Source of the DNA: an uncultured Lachnospiraceae bacterium
GTDB lineage: Bacteria; Bacillota; Clostridia; Lachnospirales; Lachnospiraceae
Assembly: GCA_947591155.1 (NCBI GenBank)
Contig: CANQDA010000010.1
Span: forward strand, 34,108-98,107
Direction of reading: 5' to 3'
Length of the DNA stretch: 64,000 bases
Of this stretch, positions 20,290 to 30,282 are shown piece by piece. The position numbers and the translations under genes were made by a program. The notes below the pieces were generated by a model. It worked only from the letters and a program-made list of their open reading frames with translations. It did not search any database and had not been told where the DNA came from. Positions within the stretch are counted from its first letter, which is position 1, and each line of letters opens with the position of its first letter.

Positions 20290-21707
20290 TGGGAAAGATA
20301 TGGGACTTAGAAGAACATGCGGGCAAGATTGCGCTCATAGATGAGTTTGGTGGCCGGATGACCTATGATGATCTCATTTCAGAATCACGTATTCTGACAG
20401 AGAGAATAGGCCACCGCTGTCTGGTGTTCGCTTTGTGCCGCAATGAGATCGGTTCTGTTTTGGGCTATACTGCATTCATCAATAGTGGATATGTTCCGGC
20501 TATGGTGAGCAGTCATTTGGAAGAAGCATTATTAAATAACCTTCTTAAGACATATTGCCCGGCATATTTGTGGGTTCCTCAAGATCAGACAGGGTTGTTT
20601 CCGACCATGGAAACAGTGTACGAAGCGTATGGCTATGTTCTGCTGAAATCCGGGTATGATATAAAATATCCTCTTTATGAGGAACTGGCTTTGCTTATTA
20701 CTACCTCCGGTTCGACGGGTTCCCCAAAGCTTGTACGGCAGTCTTATACAAATGTTCGGGAAAATGCCCGGTCTATTGCAGAATATCTTAAGCTGGATGA
20801 TTCGGAGCGCCCGATTACAACATTACCCATGAATTATGTATATGGGCTTTCCATCATCAATTCACATTTTTTGGTCGGAGCGACACTGCTTCTGACGGAA
20901 AAAGGCCTTATGCAGAAAGAGTTTTGGAGCTTTTTCAGGGAAGCTGAGGCTACATCGTTTGGAGGGGTTCCCTATACTTATGAGATGCTGGACAGGCTCC
21001 GTTTCTATCGAATGAAATTGCCAAGCCTCCGGACCATGACGCAGGCAGGCGGAAAGATCACGCCGGAACTGCATGAAAAGTTCGCAAAGTATGCGGAGGA
21101 GCAGGGGAAGAATTTTGTGGTTATGTATGGCGCTTCCGAGGCGACTTCACGCATGGGATACTTGCCGCCGGAAAAAGCTGTTGAAAAGAAAGGATCAATG
21201 GGGATCCCGATTCCGGGCGGAAAGTTTCATCTGGCAGACGCGGACGGAAAAGAGGTTACAGAACCGCATACTACGGGTGAACTTATATATGAGGGCAAGA
21301 ATGTTACGCTTGGCTATGCGGAATGCGGAGAGGATCTTGGAAAGGGCGATGAACGCCACGGAATACTTGAGACCGGCGATATGGCCCAGTTCGACGAGGA
21401 CGGATATTATTATATCGTAGGCCGCAAAAAGAGATTCCTTAAGATCTATGGCAACCGCGTAAATCTGGATGAAATTGATCGGTTGATCAAGGGCGAATAC
21501 GATATAGAGGCTGCCAGCGCCGGTGTGGATGATCACTTGTATATCTTTGTGACAGATGCTGAGATTGCCGAATCGGTTCGGGATTTTGTGATTCACAAGA
21601 CGAAACTGAATCCGGCAGCGTTCCAAACAGTCGTGATAGATGAGATTCCAAAGAATGACTCCGGGAAGACGCTTTACAGCGAATTGACAAAGTATTACGC
21701 TGAATAA
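20289..21707 (+). CDS. AMP-binding acyl-CoA/acyl-ACP ligase
   Basis: LLITTSGSTGSPKLVRQSY, VMYGASEATSRMGYLP, ETGDMAQFDEDGYYYIVGRKKRFLKIYGNRV, NDSGKTLYSEL. Confidence 0.92.
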   Translation: MGKIWDLEEHAGKIALIDEFGGRMTYDDLISESRILTERIGHRCLVFALCRNEIGSVLGYTAFINSGYVPAMVSSHLEEALLNNLLKTYCPAYLWVPQDQTGLFPTMETVYEAYGYVLLKSGYDIKYPLYEELALLITTSGSTGSPKLVRQSYTNVRENARSIAEYLKLDDSERPITTLPMNYVYGLSIINSHFLVGATLLLTEKGLMQKEFWSFFREAEATSFGGVPYTYEMLDRLRFYRMKLPSLRTMTQAGGKITPELHEKFAKYAEEQGKNFVVMYGASEATSRMGYLPPEKAVEKKGSMGIPIPGGKFHLADADGKEVTEPHTTGELIYEGKNVTLGYAECGEDLGKGDERHGILETGDMAQFDEDGYYYIVGRKKRFLKIYGNRVNLDEIDRLIKGEYDIEAASAGVDDHLYIFVTDAEIAESVRDFVIHKTKLNPAAFQTVVIDEIPKNDSGKTLYSELTKYYAE

Positions 21708-21739
21708 GAGAGTCCTTGAATTCGTGCAGAGGTGAGGGT

Positions 21740-22828
21740 ATGACATTTGACGAAATATTGAATATTCCTCCTTATTCTTTAGGAAAAACAGAAAAAGAGA
21801 AGCTTTTGACAGAGCGGCTTGCGGAACTGAATAAGCTTCATCAGGAGAATTGCCCGGAGTATCGGAGAATGATGGAGGCAATTGATTTTGATGCGCAAAA
21901 GATAAAATCATACGCCGATCTGCCATACCTGCCGGTGCGCCTCTTTAAGGAACTTGAATTAAAGTCAGTTCCGCAGGAAGATGTGGTCAAGACAATGACT
22001 TCATCTGGAACGACCGGGCAGGCTGTAAGCAAGATTTATTTGGATCGGGCGACATCGTCCAACCAACAGAAGACAATGGTGAAGATCGTGTCGGACTTCA
22101 CCGGATCCAGTCGTATGCCAATGATTATAATCGATTGCCCGAGCGTAGTGAAGAATCGGGCAATGTTCAGTGCGAGAGGAGCCGGTATTCTGGGTTTCTC
22201 TATTTTTGGTTCAAAGAAGATCTATGCGCTGGACGATGATATGAAGCTGGATGTTGAGGGCGTCCGAAATTTTTTGGATCAGTATCAAGGACAGAGAATT
22301 CTTTTGTTTGGCTTTACATTCATGATCTGGCAGCATTTTTATAAGGAGCTGCTAAGACTTAAGGAAGAGGGCGTTACCTTTGACCTTTCAAATGGCATCC
22401 TGATTCATGGCGGGGGCTGGAAAAAACTGATTTCTGAGGCGGTCAGCCATGATGAATTTCATCAAAAACTAAAGGCTGTCTGCGGTCTGGAGCATATCCA
22501 TGATTATTACGGGATGGTTGAGCAGACAGGCTGCATCTATATGGAATGTGAGTGCGGACATCTGCACGCGAGCATTTTCTCAGATGTGATAGTGAGAAGA
22601 CCGATTGATTTCTCGGAAGCTGATATTGGAGAGCCCGGCATTATTCAGGTTGTGAGTACGATTCCAGAGTCCTATCCCGGGCACAGTCTGCTGACGGAGG
22701 ATGAGGGGGTTATTGAGGGTATTGACGATTGTCCCTGCGGCCGAAAGGGAAAGTACTTTAAGATCAACGGCCGTTTGAAAAATGCTGAAATAAGGGGGTG
22801 CAGCGATACCTATGCGACTAAATTCTGA
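21740..22828 (+). CDS. LuxE-like acyl-protein synthetase
   Basis: TMTSSGTTGQAVSKIYLDRATSSNQQKTM, HGGGWKKL, DYYGMVEQTGCIYMECECGHLH, C-terminal NAEIRGCSDTY. Confidence 0.87.
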   Translation: MTFDEILNIPPYSLGKTEKEKLLTERLAELNKLHQENCPEYRRMMEAIDFDAQKIKSYADLPYLPVRLFKELELKSVPQEDVVKTMTSSGTTGQAVSKIYLDRATSSNQQKTMVKIVSDFTGSSRMPMIIIDCPSVVKNRAMFSARGAGILGFSIFGSKKIYALDDDMKLDVEGVRNFLDQYQGQRILLFGFTFMIWQHFYKELLRLKEEGVTFDLSNGILIHGGGWKKLISEAVSHDEFHQKLKAVCGLEHIHDYYGMVEQTGCIYMECECGHLHASIFSDVIVRRPIDFSEADIGEPGIIQVVSTIPESYPGHSLLTEDEGVIEGIDDCPCGRKGKYFKINGRLKNAEIRGCSDTYATKF

Positions 22829-24032
22829 AGAAAATAGGAACATACTGAATAAAGTCACATATCTGATCGGTTCGGCTGATATCGCTGCGAAGCTTTCGGA
22901 GGCACCGGCGCTTCTCCCTTTTGACGAAGCGATCATTGAGTTCCTGAACGACGTGAGCAGAGCTCTGTTGAAAGATCCGAGATCGAAGATTTACTCTGAT
23001 GTGGTAACTTTTGGTTTTTGGATACGCAAGGCTTCGGTAATGAAATTAAAAGAACGGTTTGAGACAGGGGATGACGCACTGCATTTGGGCAAGGGCGTCG
23101 CTTTCCACATTGCGCCGTCGAATGTACCGGTAAATTTTGCCTATTCTCTCGTTTCCGGACTTTTGACCGGAAACGCCAATATTGTGCGTGTTCCGAGCAA
23201 GGATTTTCCGCAGGTGCTGATTCTCACAGAAGCATTTAAAAAAGTTCTGGAACTTCATGAGAAGATGAGGCCGTATATGCTTTTGGTTCGATATGGCCGC
23301 GATAAGGAGATCAACGACCTGTTTAGTTCTATAGCAGATGTGAGGATCATATGGGGCGGTGACGCTACCATCAGTGAACTCAGGAAATCACCGCTTCCGC
23401 CGCGTTCCGGAGAGATTACTTTCGCGGACAGATATTCTTTGGCTATTATTGATTCTGACAGCTATCTGGAGACTGAGAATAAGGCTAAAGTCGCTGATGA
23501 CTTTTATAACGATACTTTCTTTTCAGACCAGAACGCTTGTACCAGTCCGAGGATTATCGTGTGGACAGGCAGCAGGATCAAGGAGGCAAAGGAAACTTTC
23601 TGGAAAGAAGAGCACAGGCTTGTCAAAGAAAAATATACCTTTCAGCCTATTCAGGGCGTGAATAAACTGACCAGCAGTTATTTACTTGCTGCGGCAGAAG
23701 CGGGGGTTAAGGTACAGCCGCATGAGGATAACCTGATTATTCGGGTAACTGTCCCCGAAGTGACGGATTTCCTCATGGATTATAAGGATAACAGCGGGTA
23801 TTTCTTCGAATACAATTGTGAAGATATCCTTTCCATTGCGGGACTGAGCAATGATAAACGGTGTCAGACCATTGCATACATTGGGGACAGCAAAGCGGTA
23901 ATGCCGTTGATCACGGCGGGAGTAAAGGGAATTGACCGCGTGGTTCCGATGGGGAAGACGATGGATTTTGATCTTATTTGGGACGGCTATAATCTGCCTG
24001 CTTTGCTCACGAGAACTGTAGTGTTTGCCTGA
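22812..24032 (+). CDS. LuxC-like acyl-CoA/acyl-protein reductase
   Basis: HIAPSNVPVNFAYSLVSGLLTGNANIVRVPSKDF, SDQNACTSPRIIVWTG (active-site Cys region). Confidence 0.88.
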   Translation: MRLNSEENRNILNKVTYLIGSADIAAKLSEAPALLPFDEAIIEFLNDVSRALLKDPRSKIYSDVVTFGFWIRKASVMKLKERFETGDDALHLGKGVAFHIAPSNVPVNFAYSLVSGLLTGNANIVRVPSKDFPQVLILTEAFKKVLELHEKMRPYMLLVRYGRDKEINDLFSSIADVRIIWGGDATISELRKSPLPPRSGEITFADRYSLAIIDSDSYLETENKAKVADDFYNDTFFSDQNACTSPRIIVWTGSRIKEAKETFWKEEHRLVKEKYTFQPIQGVNKLTSSYLLAAAEAGVKVQPHEDNLIIRVTVPEVTDFLMDYKDNSGYFFEYNCEDILSIAGLSNDKRCQTIAYIGDSKAVMPLITAGVKGIDRVVPMGKTMDFDLIWDGYNLPALLTRTVVFA

Positions 24033-24057
24033 ACCTGATTTGAATCCTATGGGGATA

Positions 24058-25029
24058 ATGGATATGAATAAACGAATCGGCTATACAATTGGGAATCGAA
24101 AAGTCGCGATTATAGGGGCGGGATATGTCGGCTCCTCTATTGCGTATGCGATGGCTCTCAGGGATGTCGCGAGGGAGATTGTGCTGATCGACATCAACAG
24201 AGAAAAGACAAACGGCGAGGCGAAAGATATCCGCCACGGTATCCCTGCCATGGGAACGGCGGATCTGTACGGCGGAGATTATTCTGACTGTGCGGACTGT
24301 GATCTGATCATAATCACTGCCGGGAGAGGGAGGAAGCCCGGGGAATCAAGGCTTGACCTTACAAATGACAATGTGCAGATAATAAAGAACGTCGTAACCT
24401 CTATCCAGCAATACTACACAAGAGGGGTTATCCTTGTCATTTCAAACCCTGTGGATATCCTGACCTATAAAGCCACAGAGTGGATGGGGCTTCCAGACGG
24501 CATGGTCTTTGGCTCGGGATGTATTCTGGATACCAGCAGGTTTGTTCGCTCTATTGCGGACTATCTGGAATTGAGTACAGGGGTGATCAATGGCTACATC
24601 ATAGGAGAACATGGAGACGGGCAGGTTCCTGTATGGAGCCATGTGACAGTCGGAGGTATTCCGATTGAGGAGTACTGTTCGGAACTTAAGATTGCATGGA
24701 ATGAAGAAGTGAAGCAGCAGATAGCGGGGCAGACCAGAACGATGGGCGCTGAGATCATCGCGGCGAAGGGAAAAACGCATTATGGTATAGCCACATGTAT
24801 CTGTCAGCTCGCGGATGCGATTATCAACCAGAGGCCTACAATTAGCTGTGTAAGCTCTGTACTGATGGGGGAGCACGGATGCCGTGATGTGGCGCTGAGC
24901 GTGCCCTCCGTAGTCGGACCGTCCGGCGTACAGCAGAGGATTCGTGAGAAATGGGCGCCGGAGGAATACAGAGGTTTCTTTGATTCTGTTGAGAAAGTCA
25001 GGGGTATGTTGACACAAATCAGTATATAA
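24058..25029 (+). CDS. Lactate/malate dehydrogenase superfamily protein, predicted dicarboxylate-type specificity
   Basis: VAIIGAGYVGSSIAYAMALR, LDTSRFVRSIADYL, IIGEHGDGQVPVWS; specificity loop AGRGRKPGESRLDL has Arg where LDH has Gln. Confidence 0.88.
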   Translation: MDMNKRIGYTIGNRKVAIIGAGYVGSSIAYAMALRDVAREIVLIDINREKTNGEAKDIRHGIPAMGTADLYGGDYSDCADCDLIIITAGRGRKPGESRLDLTNDNVQIIKNVVTSIQQYYTRGVILVISNPVDILTYKATEWMGLPDGMVFGSGCILDTSRFVRSIADYLELSTGVINGYIIGEHGDGQVPVWSHVTVGGIPIEEYCSELKIAWNEEVKQQIAGQTRTMGAEIIAAKGKTHYGIATCICQLADAIINQRPTISCVSSVLMGEHGCRDVALSVPSVVGPSGVQQRIREKWAPEEYRGFFDSVEKVRGMLTQISI

Positions 25030-25043
25030 GGGTTGGTACAAGG

Positions 25044-25787
25044 ATGATTTTAAAGGATAAAAGTGCAATTATTACCGGGGCGCGCCGTGGAATCGGAAGA
25101 GCTACAGTAGAGACATTTGCGGCACAGGGAGCGAGTGTTTGGGCGTGTGCCAGGGCTCAGGACGATGCCTTTGAGGCTGATATGAGGAGTCTTGCGGACA
25201 GGTATGGGGTAGAGATCTGGCCGGTGTATTTTGACGTGACGGATGAAGCACAGGTCAAACAAGCCGTTCAAATGATCCGCCGGCAGAAAAAAGATGTGGA
25301 TATACTGGTACCGGTCGCGGGAATTGTCGGAGACAAGACTTCCTTTCCGATGAGCGCAATGGAGAACATCCGGCAGGTGTTTGAGGCAAATTACTTTTCT
25401 GTTACGCTGCTGACGCAGTATGTTGTGCGCATGATGGCTCGACAGAACAAAGGCAGCATCGTCTATATTTCTTCAATAGCCGGACTTGACGGTACGCCTG
25501 CTCAGTATGCCTACGCATCTAGTAAAGCTGCTCTGATCGGCTCCATGAAAAATCTTGCCAGAGAGGTTGCTCCTAACAATATTCGGGTTAATGCGATTGC
25601 GCCTGGGATGATTGCTACTGATATGGGTGGGCAAATTGGAACGACGCTCAGAGACGAAATGCTCTCTAAAGTGATTCTGAAGCGGATGGGAAAGCCGGAG
25701 GAAGTGGCAAATGCAATTGCCTTTCTGGCAAGTGATATGAGCAGCTATATTACAGGGCAGATCATTCGTGTTGACGGGGGTATATAA
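25044..25787 (+). CDS. SDR-family oxidoreductase (FabG-like)
   Basis: ITGARRGIGRATVETFAAQG, YAYASSKAALIGSMKNLAREVAPNNIRVNAIAPGMIATDM, SSYITGQIIRVDGG. Confidence 0.92.
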   Translation: MILKDKSAIITGARRGIGRATVETFAAQGASVWACARAQDDAFEADMRSLADRYGVEIWPVYFDVTDEAQVKQAVQMIRRQKKDVDILVPVAGIVGDKTSFPMSAMENIRQVFEANYFSVTLLTQYVVRMMARQNKGSIVYISSIAGLDGTPAQYAYASSKAALIGSMKNLAREVAPNNIRVNAIAPGMIATDMGGQIGTTLRDEMLSKVILKRMGKPEEVANAIAFLASDMSSYITGQIIRVDGGI

Positions 25788-25788
25788 T

Positions 25789-26622
25789 ATGCCGAAAGAA
25801 GATAATATAATAAAACCATGCGAGGAAGCCGCTAAAAGGATACGTAGAAATATTGTCCAGATGACCTATGGGACAGGAAATGCAGGGGCACACCTCGGGG
25901 GAAGCTTGTCTATGGTGGAACTGCTGGCAGGCCTGTATGTCGGAAACATTCGATTTGATCCTGAAAATGCTGAATGGGAAGAGCGGGATCGGGTGATCCT
26001 TAGCAAAGGACATGCAGCTATGGCGCTGTATCCTGCAATGGCAGAGGCAGGCATTATAGAAGAGAAGGAGTTAAGCACATTTAAAAAAGACGGCAGCCGT
26101 CTGGGAGGCCATCCGTCATTAAATGGACTTCCTGGAATTGAGTTTGCCAGCGGCAGCCTGGGGCAGGGACTTTCTTTGGGCGTGGGCACTTGCCTGGCTC
26201 TAAAAAGAAAGAGAAATACAGCGTCTCGTGTGTTTGTATTTCTCGGAGACGGAGAATGCGATGAAGGTTCCGTATGGGAAGCGGCGGCAAGTGCAGCGCA
26301 TTATGGGTTAAACCAACTGGTTGCGGTGGTGGATATAAATTCTATTCAATATGATGGCTATACAGATGATGTCCTGAATATGAGCCCGTTTGAAAACAAA
26401 TGGAGAGATTTTGGCTGGGACGCCAGTGTTATCGATGGCCATAATGTGGCTGAGATCCTGAATGCTTATAAACATAAGGGTGATAAACCTTTTGCAATTC
26501 TTGCCCATACGGTAAAGGGAAAAGGAATATCATTTATGGAAGATAACTGGAAATATCATAATGCAAGCCTTACGGAGGAACTTTATAAACAGGCGTTGGA
26601 GGAATTGGAGGCTGCCATATGA
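25789..26622 (+). CDS. Transketolase, N-terminal (TPP-binding) subunit
   Basis: GNAGAHLGGSLSMVELLAGLY, LSKGHAAMALYPAMAE, FLGDGECDEGSVWEAAASAAHYGLNQLVAVVDIN. Confidence 0.93.
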   Translation: MPKEDNIIKPCEEAAKRIRRNIVQMTYGTGNAGAHLGGSLSMVELLAGLYVGNIRFDPENAEWEERDRVILSKGHAAMALYPAMAEAGIIEEKELSTFKKDGSRLGGHPSLNGLPGIEFASGSLGQGLSLGVGTCLALKRKRNTASRVFVFLGDGECDEGSVWEAAASAAHYGLNQLVAVVDINSIQYDGYTDDVLNMSPFENKWRDFGWDASVIDGHNVAEILNAYKHKGDKPFAILAHTVKGKGISFMEDNWKYHNASLTEELYKQALEELEAAI

Positions 26623-27584
26623 TTGAATACAACAAGAGAAATATCAGGACATGGTCCCTGCTCGGGCCAAGTGGGGCTCACGGGACGGCAGCAATTGAAT
26701 TGGCGGAGACGAATCCGAATGTTTTAATGCTTACGGCAGATTTGTGTTTCTTTTCTGGACTGGAACGATTCAAAAGCGCATTTCCTGACAGACTCTATAA
26801 TTTTGGTATTGCAGAGCAGAATATGATTGGCGCGGCGGCCGGTCTTGCCAAAGAGGGATTTATTCCCGTTGTAAACACATATGCCAGTTTTTGCACATCC
26901 CGATGCGCGGATCAGGTCAGAGTAAATATGTCTTATATGAAGCTGCCCGTTAAACTGATCGGCCTGACAGCCGGATATGCGGCAGGAGTACTCGGGGCGA
27001 CACATATGAGCGTTGAAGACCTCGCGTTTATGCGCGCTCTCCCAAATATCACGGTTATTTCACCGGCGGATTGCACAGAGATAATAAAGGCTGTCATTGC
27101 TTCGGCTGAGACACCGGATCCTACTTATATCAGACTGACCGGACCGCAAAATACACCAATCGTTTATAAGGAAGACTATGATTTCCAGATTGGGAAAGCA
27201 GTGACGATTCAGGAGGGAGAAGATGTCTGTATCATAGCGACAGGATCGATGGTTTATCATGCGATGCAAACGGCTAAACTTCTGGAGACAGAGGGGATAT
27301 CGTGCACTGTCTTGAATATGCATACCATTAAACCGTTGGATGTTGACGCGATTATGGAAGCGAACGAAAAGCATAAGCTTCTTGTTACAGCAGAAGAGCA
27401 CAATATAATCGGGGGGCTATACAGTGCGGTTTCTGAAGTGCTCTGCAGAGGCGGCATACACACACCGGTTTTACCTATTGGCATCAATGATTTTTTTGCC
27501 CATTCAGGAAGTTATCCTTATCAAATGCGGGAGAGCGGACTGAGTGCTGATTTGATGAAAGAGGAAATCATAAAGAAACTATAA
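26619..27584 (+). CDS. Transketolase, C-terminal subunit
   Basis: RLYNFGIAEQNMIGAAAGLAKEGFIPVVNTYASFCTSRCADQVR, GATHMSVEDLAFMRALPNITVISPAD. Confidence 0.93.
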   Translation: MIEYNKRNIRTWSLLGPSGAHGTAAIELAETNPNVLMLTADLCFFSGLERFKSAFPDRLYNFGIAEQNMIGAAAGLAKEGFIPVVNTYASFCTSRCADQVRVNMSYMKLPVKLIGLTAGYAAGVLGATHMSVEDLAFMRALPNITVISPADCTEIIKAVIASAETPDPTYIRLTGPQNTPIVYKEDYDFQIGKAVTIQEGEDVCIIATGSMVYHAMQTAKLLETEGISCTVLNMHTIKPLDVDAIMEANEKHKLLVTAEEHNIIGGLYSAVSEVLCRGGIHTPVLPIGINDFFAHSGSYPYQMRESGLSADLMKEEIIKKL

Positions 27585-27682
27585 TGAAAAAGTGATTGAT
27601 TAAGAAATGTAGCAATATCAGACAGTGATGACGTTTACCTTGCTTCTGTGAAATATTTTATAATAGATTTCGGTGAGAAATA

Positions 27683-28753
27683 ATGGGAGAGACTGTATTA
27701 AAAGAAGATAAAAGAAAAAAGTGGATAGATTTCATGAGGGGCTTAGGTATGATACTTGTCATATTGGGGCACTGTGGAATCCCTGCTCCCTTTTATACGT
27801 GTATTTATATGTTTCACATGCCGTTGTTTTACTATATTTCCGGACTGTGCCATAAGAGGAATGGCTATTCTGACAAGTCATTAAAGCAGATTAGTCAAAA
27901 GATGATTAAGCGATATATTGTACCATATTTGCTGTTCAGCATGCTTGGTATTTGTCTGACAGTTATTTTTCATGGAGTTTACGGTCTGATGGAACCATAT
28001 TCTACTCAGTTGGCAAACTATGCAATAGGTATAATTCTTGCAAGAGGGAACCTTGATTATACGGGAAACTGGGGTGCGGTTTGGTTCTTGATTTCCGAAG
28101 TATGCTTGATGGGGATGGTGTATGTAATTGAGAAATTAAACAAAAGATTCAGGTGCTTAGCAATAGTGCTTGTAATTCTGGCATGGCCAATTAATACTTT
28201 GCTAAGACATTTGTTATCCACCATATGGTTGCCATTCAATATCGGAGCGGCATTGACTGGATTGTTGATATTCTATTTGGGTTATTTGTATGCGATTTTG
28301 TTCAACCAGAGGGTTGATAATCTGTGTAATGATAAGAAGATAAATAATACGGTTATTGCAATCATTGGCATAGCATTTATAATTGCTGGAGTCTTTATTG
28401 GTTTGAAAAATAACACTATAGTGGTGTTTGCAAATAATTCATATGGCAATGTAGGAATAATGTATGTATCATCTGCAACGATTTTGGTTGGTATTACTAC
28501 AGTGATGAAAGCAGTTTATCACTGCAGCATAAGCTGTTTTGCAATGTTCAGAGCTATCGAATGGATTGGGAGAAACACTATCCCTTTCCTGGGAATACAC
28601 GGAATGACAATACCGATTAGCAGATTGCTTAGCATGAAGATGCTATGCGAGGTTAAATGGTATACTTTAGCGATATTTACACTGTTAATTGATTCGATTA
28701 TTATACTTATATTTAATAATGTAAGAGAAAGAATTACAGGGGGAAGACAATGA
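27683..28753 (+). CDS. Acyltransferase family 3-like membrane acyltransferase
   Basis: WIDFMRGLGMILVILGHCGIPAPFYTCIYMFHMPLFYYISGL, multiple TM helices. Confidence 0.85.
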   Translation: MGETVLKEDKRKKWIDFMRGLGMILVILGHCGIPAPFYTCIYMFHMPLFYYISGLCHKRNGYSDKSLKQISQKMIKRYIVPYLLFSMLGICLTVIFHGVYGLMEPYSTQLANYAIGIILARGNLDYTGNWGAVWFLISEVCLMGMVYVIEKLNKRFRCLAIVLVILAWPINTLLRHLLSTIWLPFNIGAALTGLLIFYLGYLYAILFNQRVDNLCNDKKINNTVIAIIGIAFIIAGVFIGLKNNTIVVFANNSYGNVGIMYVSSATILVGITTVMKAVYHCSISCFAMFRAIEWIGRNTIPFLGIHGMTIPISRLLSMKMLCEVKWYTLAIFTLLIDSIIILIFNNVRERITGGRQ

Positions 28754-29286
28754 GAATTTATTTAAGACCAATAACTTTAAATGATGGTTCCTTGATTGTA
28801 AGATGGAGAAATACACCTTCGGTTTCTGCGCATTGTATGAACCAGAAACCGATTACGATTGAATCAAATACAAAGTTTTACAAGGAACATGTGGAGACAG
28901 GCCACTATCAACAGTATATCGTTGAACGAATTGATGAAGACTTTGGGGTATCGTCGTATCCGATCGCGACAGTCTATCTCAAGGATATAGACAGAAATAA
29001 CAGGCGTTGCGAGCTTTGCATTTTTACAAGTGACGATCAGGAGTGGAATACGGAAAGCCAGGCGATTGCCATAAAGCTTCTGCTGGATAAGGCATTCACT
29101 GAGCTTGGCATGCATAAAGTCTACTCTTACATGTTTTATAAATTCCTTGACGAGGCAGCATTGTTAAACAGAGCGGGATTCGCGATAGAGTCAGTGCTTA
29201 AAAACGAGGTCTTGGATGCGGATGGCGAGTATTCGGATGTTGTTCGCTTCAGTATTTTTGATAAGGATTGGGGAAAATACAATTAG
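28750..29286 (+). CDS. GNAT-family acetyltransferase
   Basis: RIYLRPITLNDGSLIVRWRNTP, AIAIKLLLDKAFTELGMHKVYSYMFYKFLDEAALLNRAGFAIESVLKNEV. Confidence 0.85.
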   Translation: MRIYLRPITLNDGSLIVRWRNTPSVSAHCMNQKPITIESNTKFYKEHVETGHYQQYIVERIDEDFGVSSYPIATVYLKDIDRNNRRCELCIFTSDDQEWNTESQAIAIKLLLDKAFTELGMHKVYSYMFYKFLDEAALLNRAGFAIESVLKNEVLDADGEYSDVVRFSIFDKDWGKYN

Positions 29287-29399
29287 ATAACATGTCTCAT
29301 AACTGATGAGACGAGTTGATCATGATATGTTAAACAGGAAACATGGTTTGTGTAAAGCTGAGATGTGACTTTATATAAGATATATGTAGGTGAAAAGAC

Positions 29400-30086
29400 A
29401 TGTGCGCAGATAAAAATGTATTTCTGCTTCCGTTCGCAGGAGGGACATCTCTGCTGTACAACAAATGGAAGACTGATAATTTTATATTTCACCCGATTGA
29501 ATATAGTGGGCACGGAACTCGCTTCCGAGAACCATTATCTTCTAATATGAATGATATTGTAGAAGATGTCATACAACAGATTGAATCCGCAGAAACTCTA
29601 GAGTACTTTCTCTTTGGGCACAGCATGGGAGCCCTAACTGCTTGGTTGGTGGCACAGAAGATGGACATAAAGCCGAAAGCTTTGTTTGTTTCTGCCTGTG
29701 AACCACCAGATTGTTTGGAGGCCGAAGTATATAAAAAATATCGAAACGATGATGCTTTGATGCGTTATATGGAGGCTTATGGACGTGCATCTGAGAGACA
29801 GAGAACATCAAAAGTATTTCGTAAGATATTCTTTCCGGCGATTGAGAATGATTTTAGGATTTTGTCGGAATATATTTATGAACCCTGTACGGCATTGGAC
29901 ATACCGATTATAGTTTTATACAGTAAAGAGGATACGCGGATGAGATATAAAGTGATGGAAAACTGGAATAAATTTAGTACAGATGTATATTTTGAGCAAT
30001 TTAGAGGAGACCATTTTTATTTGGAAGAAGAACAAAATCGGAAACGAATTCTCTGGATTATAGAAAAAGTAATGACACATGCATGA
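29400..30086 (+). CDS. Type II thioesterase (alpha/beta hydrolase)
   Basis: VFLLPFAGGTSLLYNKWK, LFGHSMGALTAWLVAQKM (GxSxG), GDHFYLEEEQ (His). Confidence 0.9.
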   Translation: MCADKNVFLLPFAGGTSLLYNKWKTDNFIFHPIEYSGHGTRFREPLSSNMNDIVEDVIQQIESAETLEYFLFGHSMGALTAWLVAQKMDIKPKALFVSACEPPDCLEAEVYKKYRNDDALMRYMEAYGRASERQRTSKVFRKIFFPAIENDFRILSEYIYEPCTALDIPIIVLYSKEDTRMRYKVMENWNKFSTDVYFEQFRGDHFYLEEEQNRKRILWIIEKVMTHA

Positions 30087-30282
30087 TTAGCATTTTGATA
30101 TGAGCTTGGGTATGTTTATATACTGAAATAGAAAAAACGAAACATTGCTGCTGAGCACAGACGAATTTATGATAATATTAGTGTGACAATCAAAGGAAAA
30201 GCAGTTCTACTATAAACTATAGGAAAATCTTGCAAAAAATAGAAAGAGATGGCATAATACAAAAGGATGGAAGGAGTTTCAT

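Noticed and set aside
21740-24032. Bioluminescence (lux) operon
   Set aside because: LuxE- and LuxC-like genes are present but there is no luxA, luxB or luxD; they are better read as acyl reduction enzymes for a glycan/acyl pathway.
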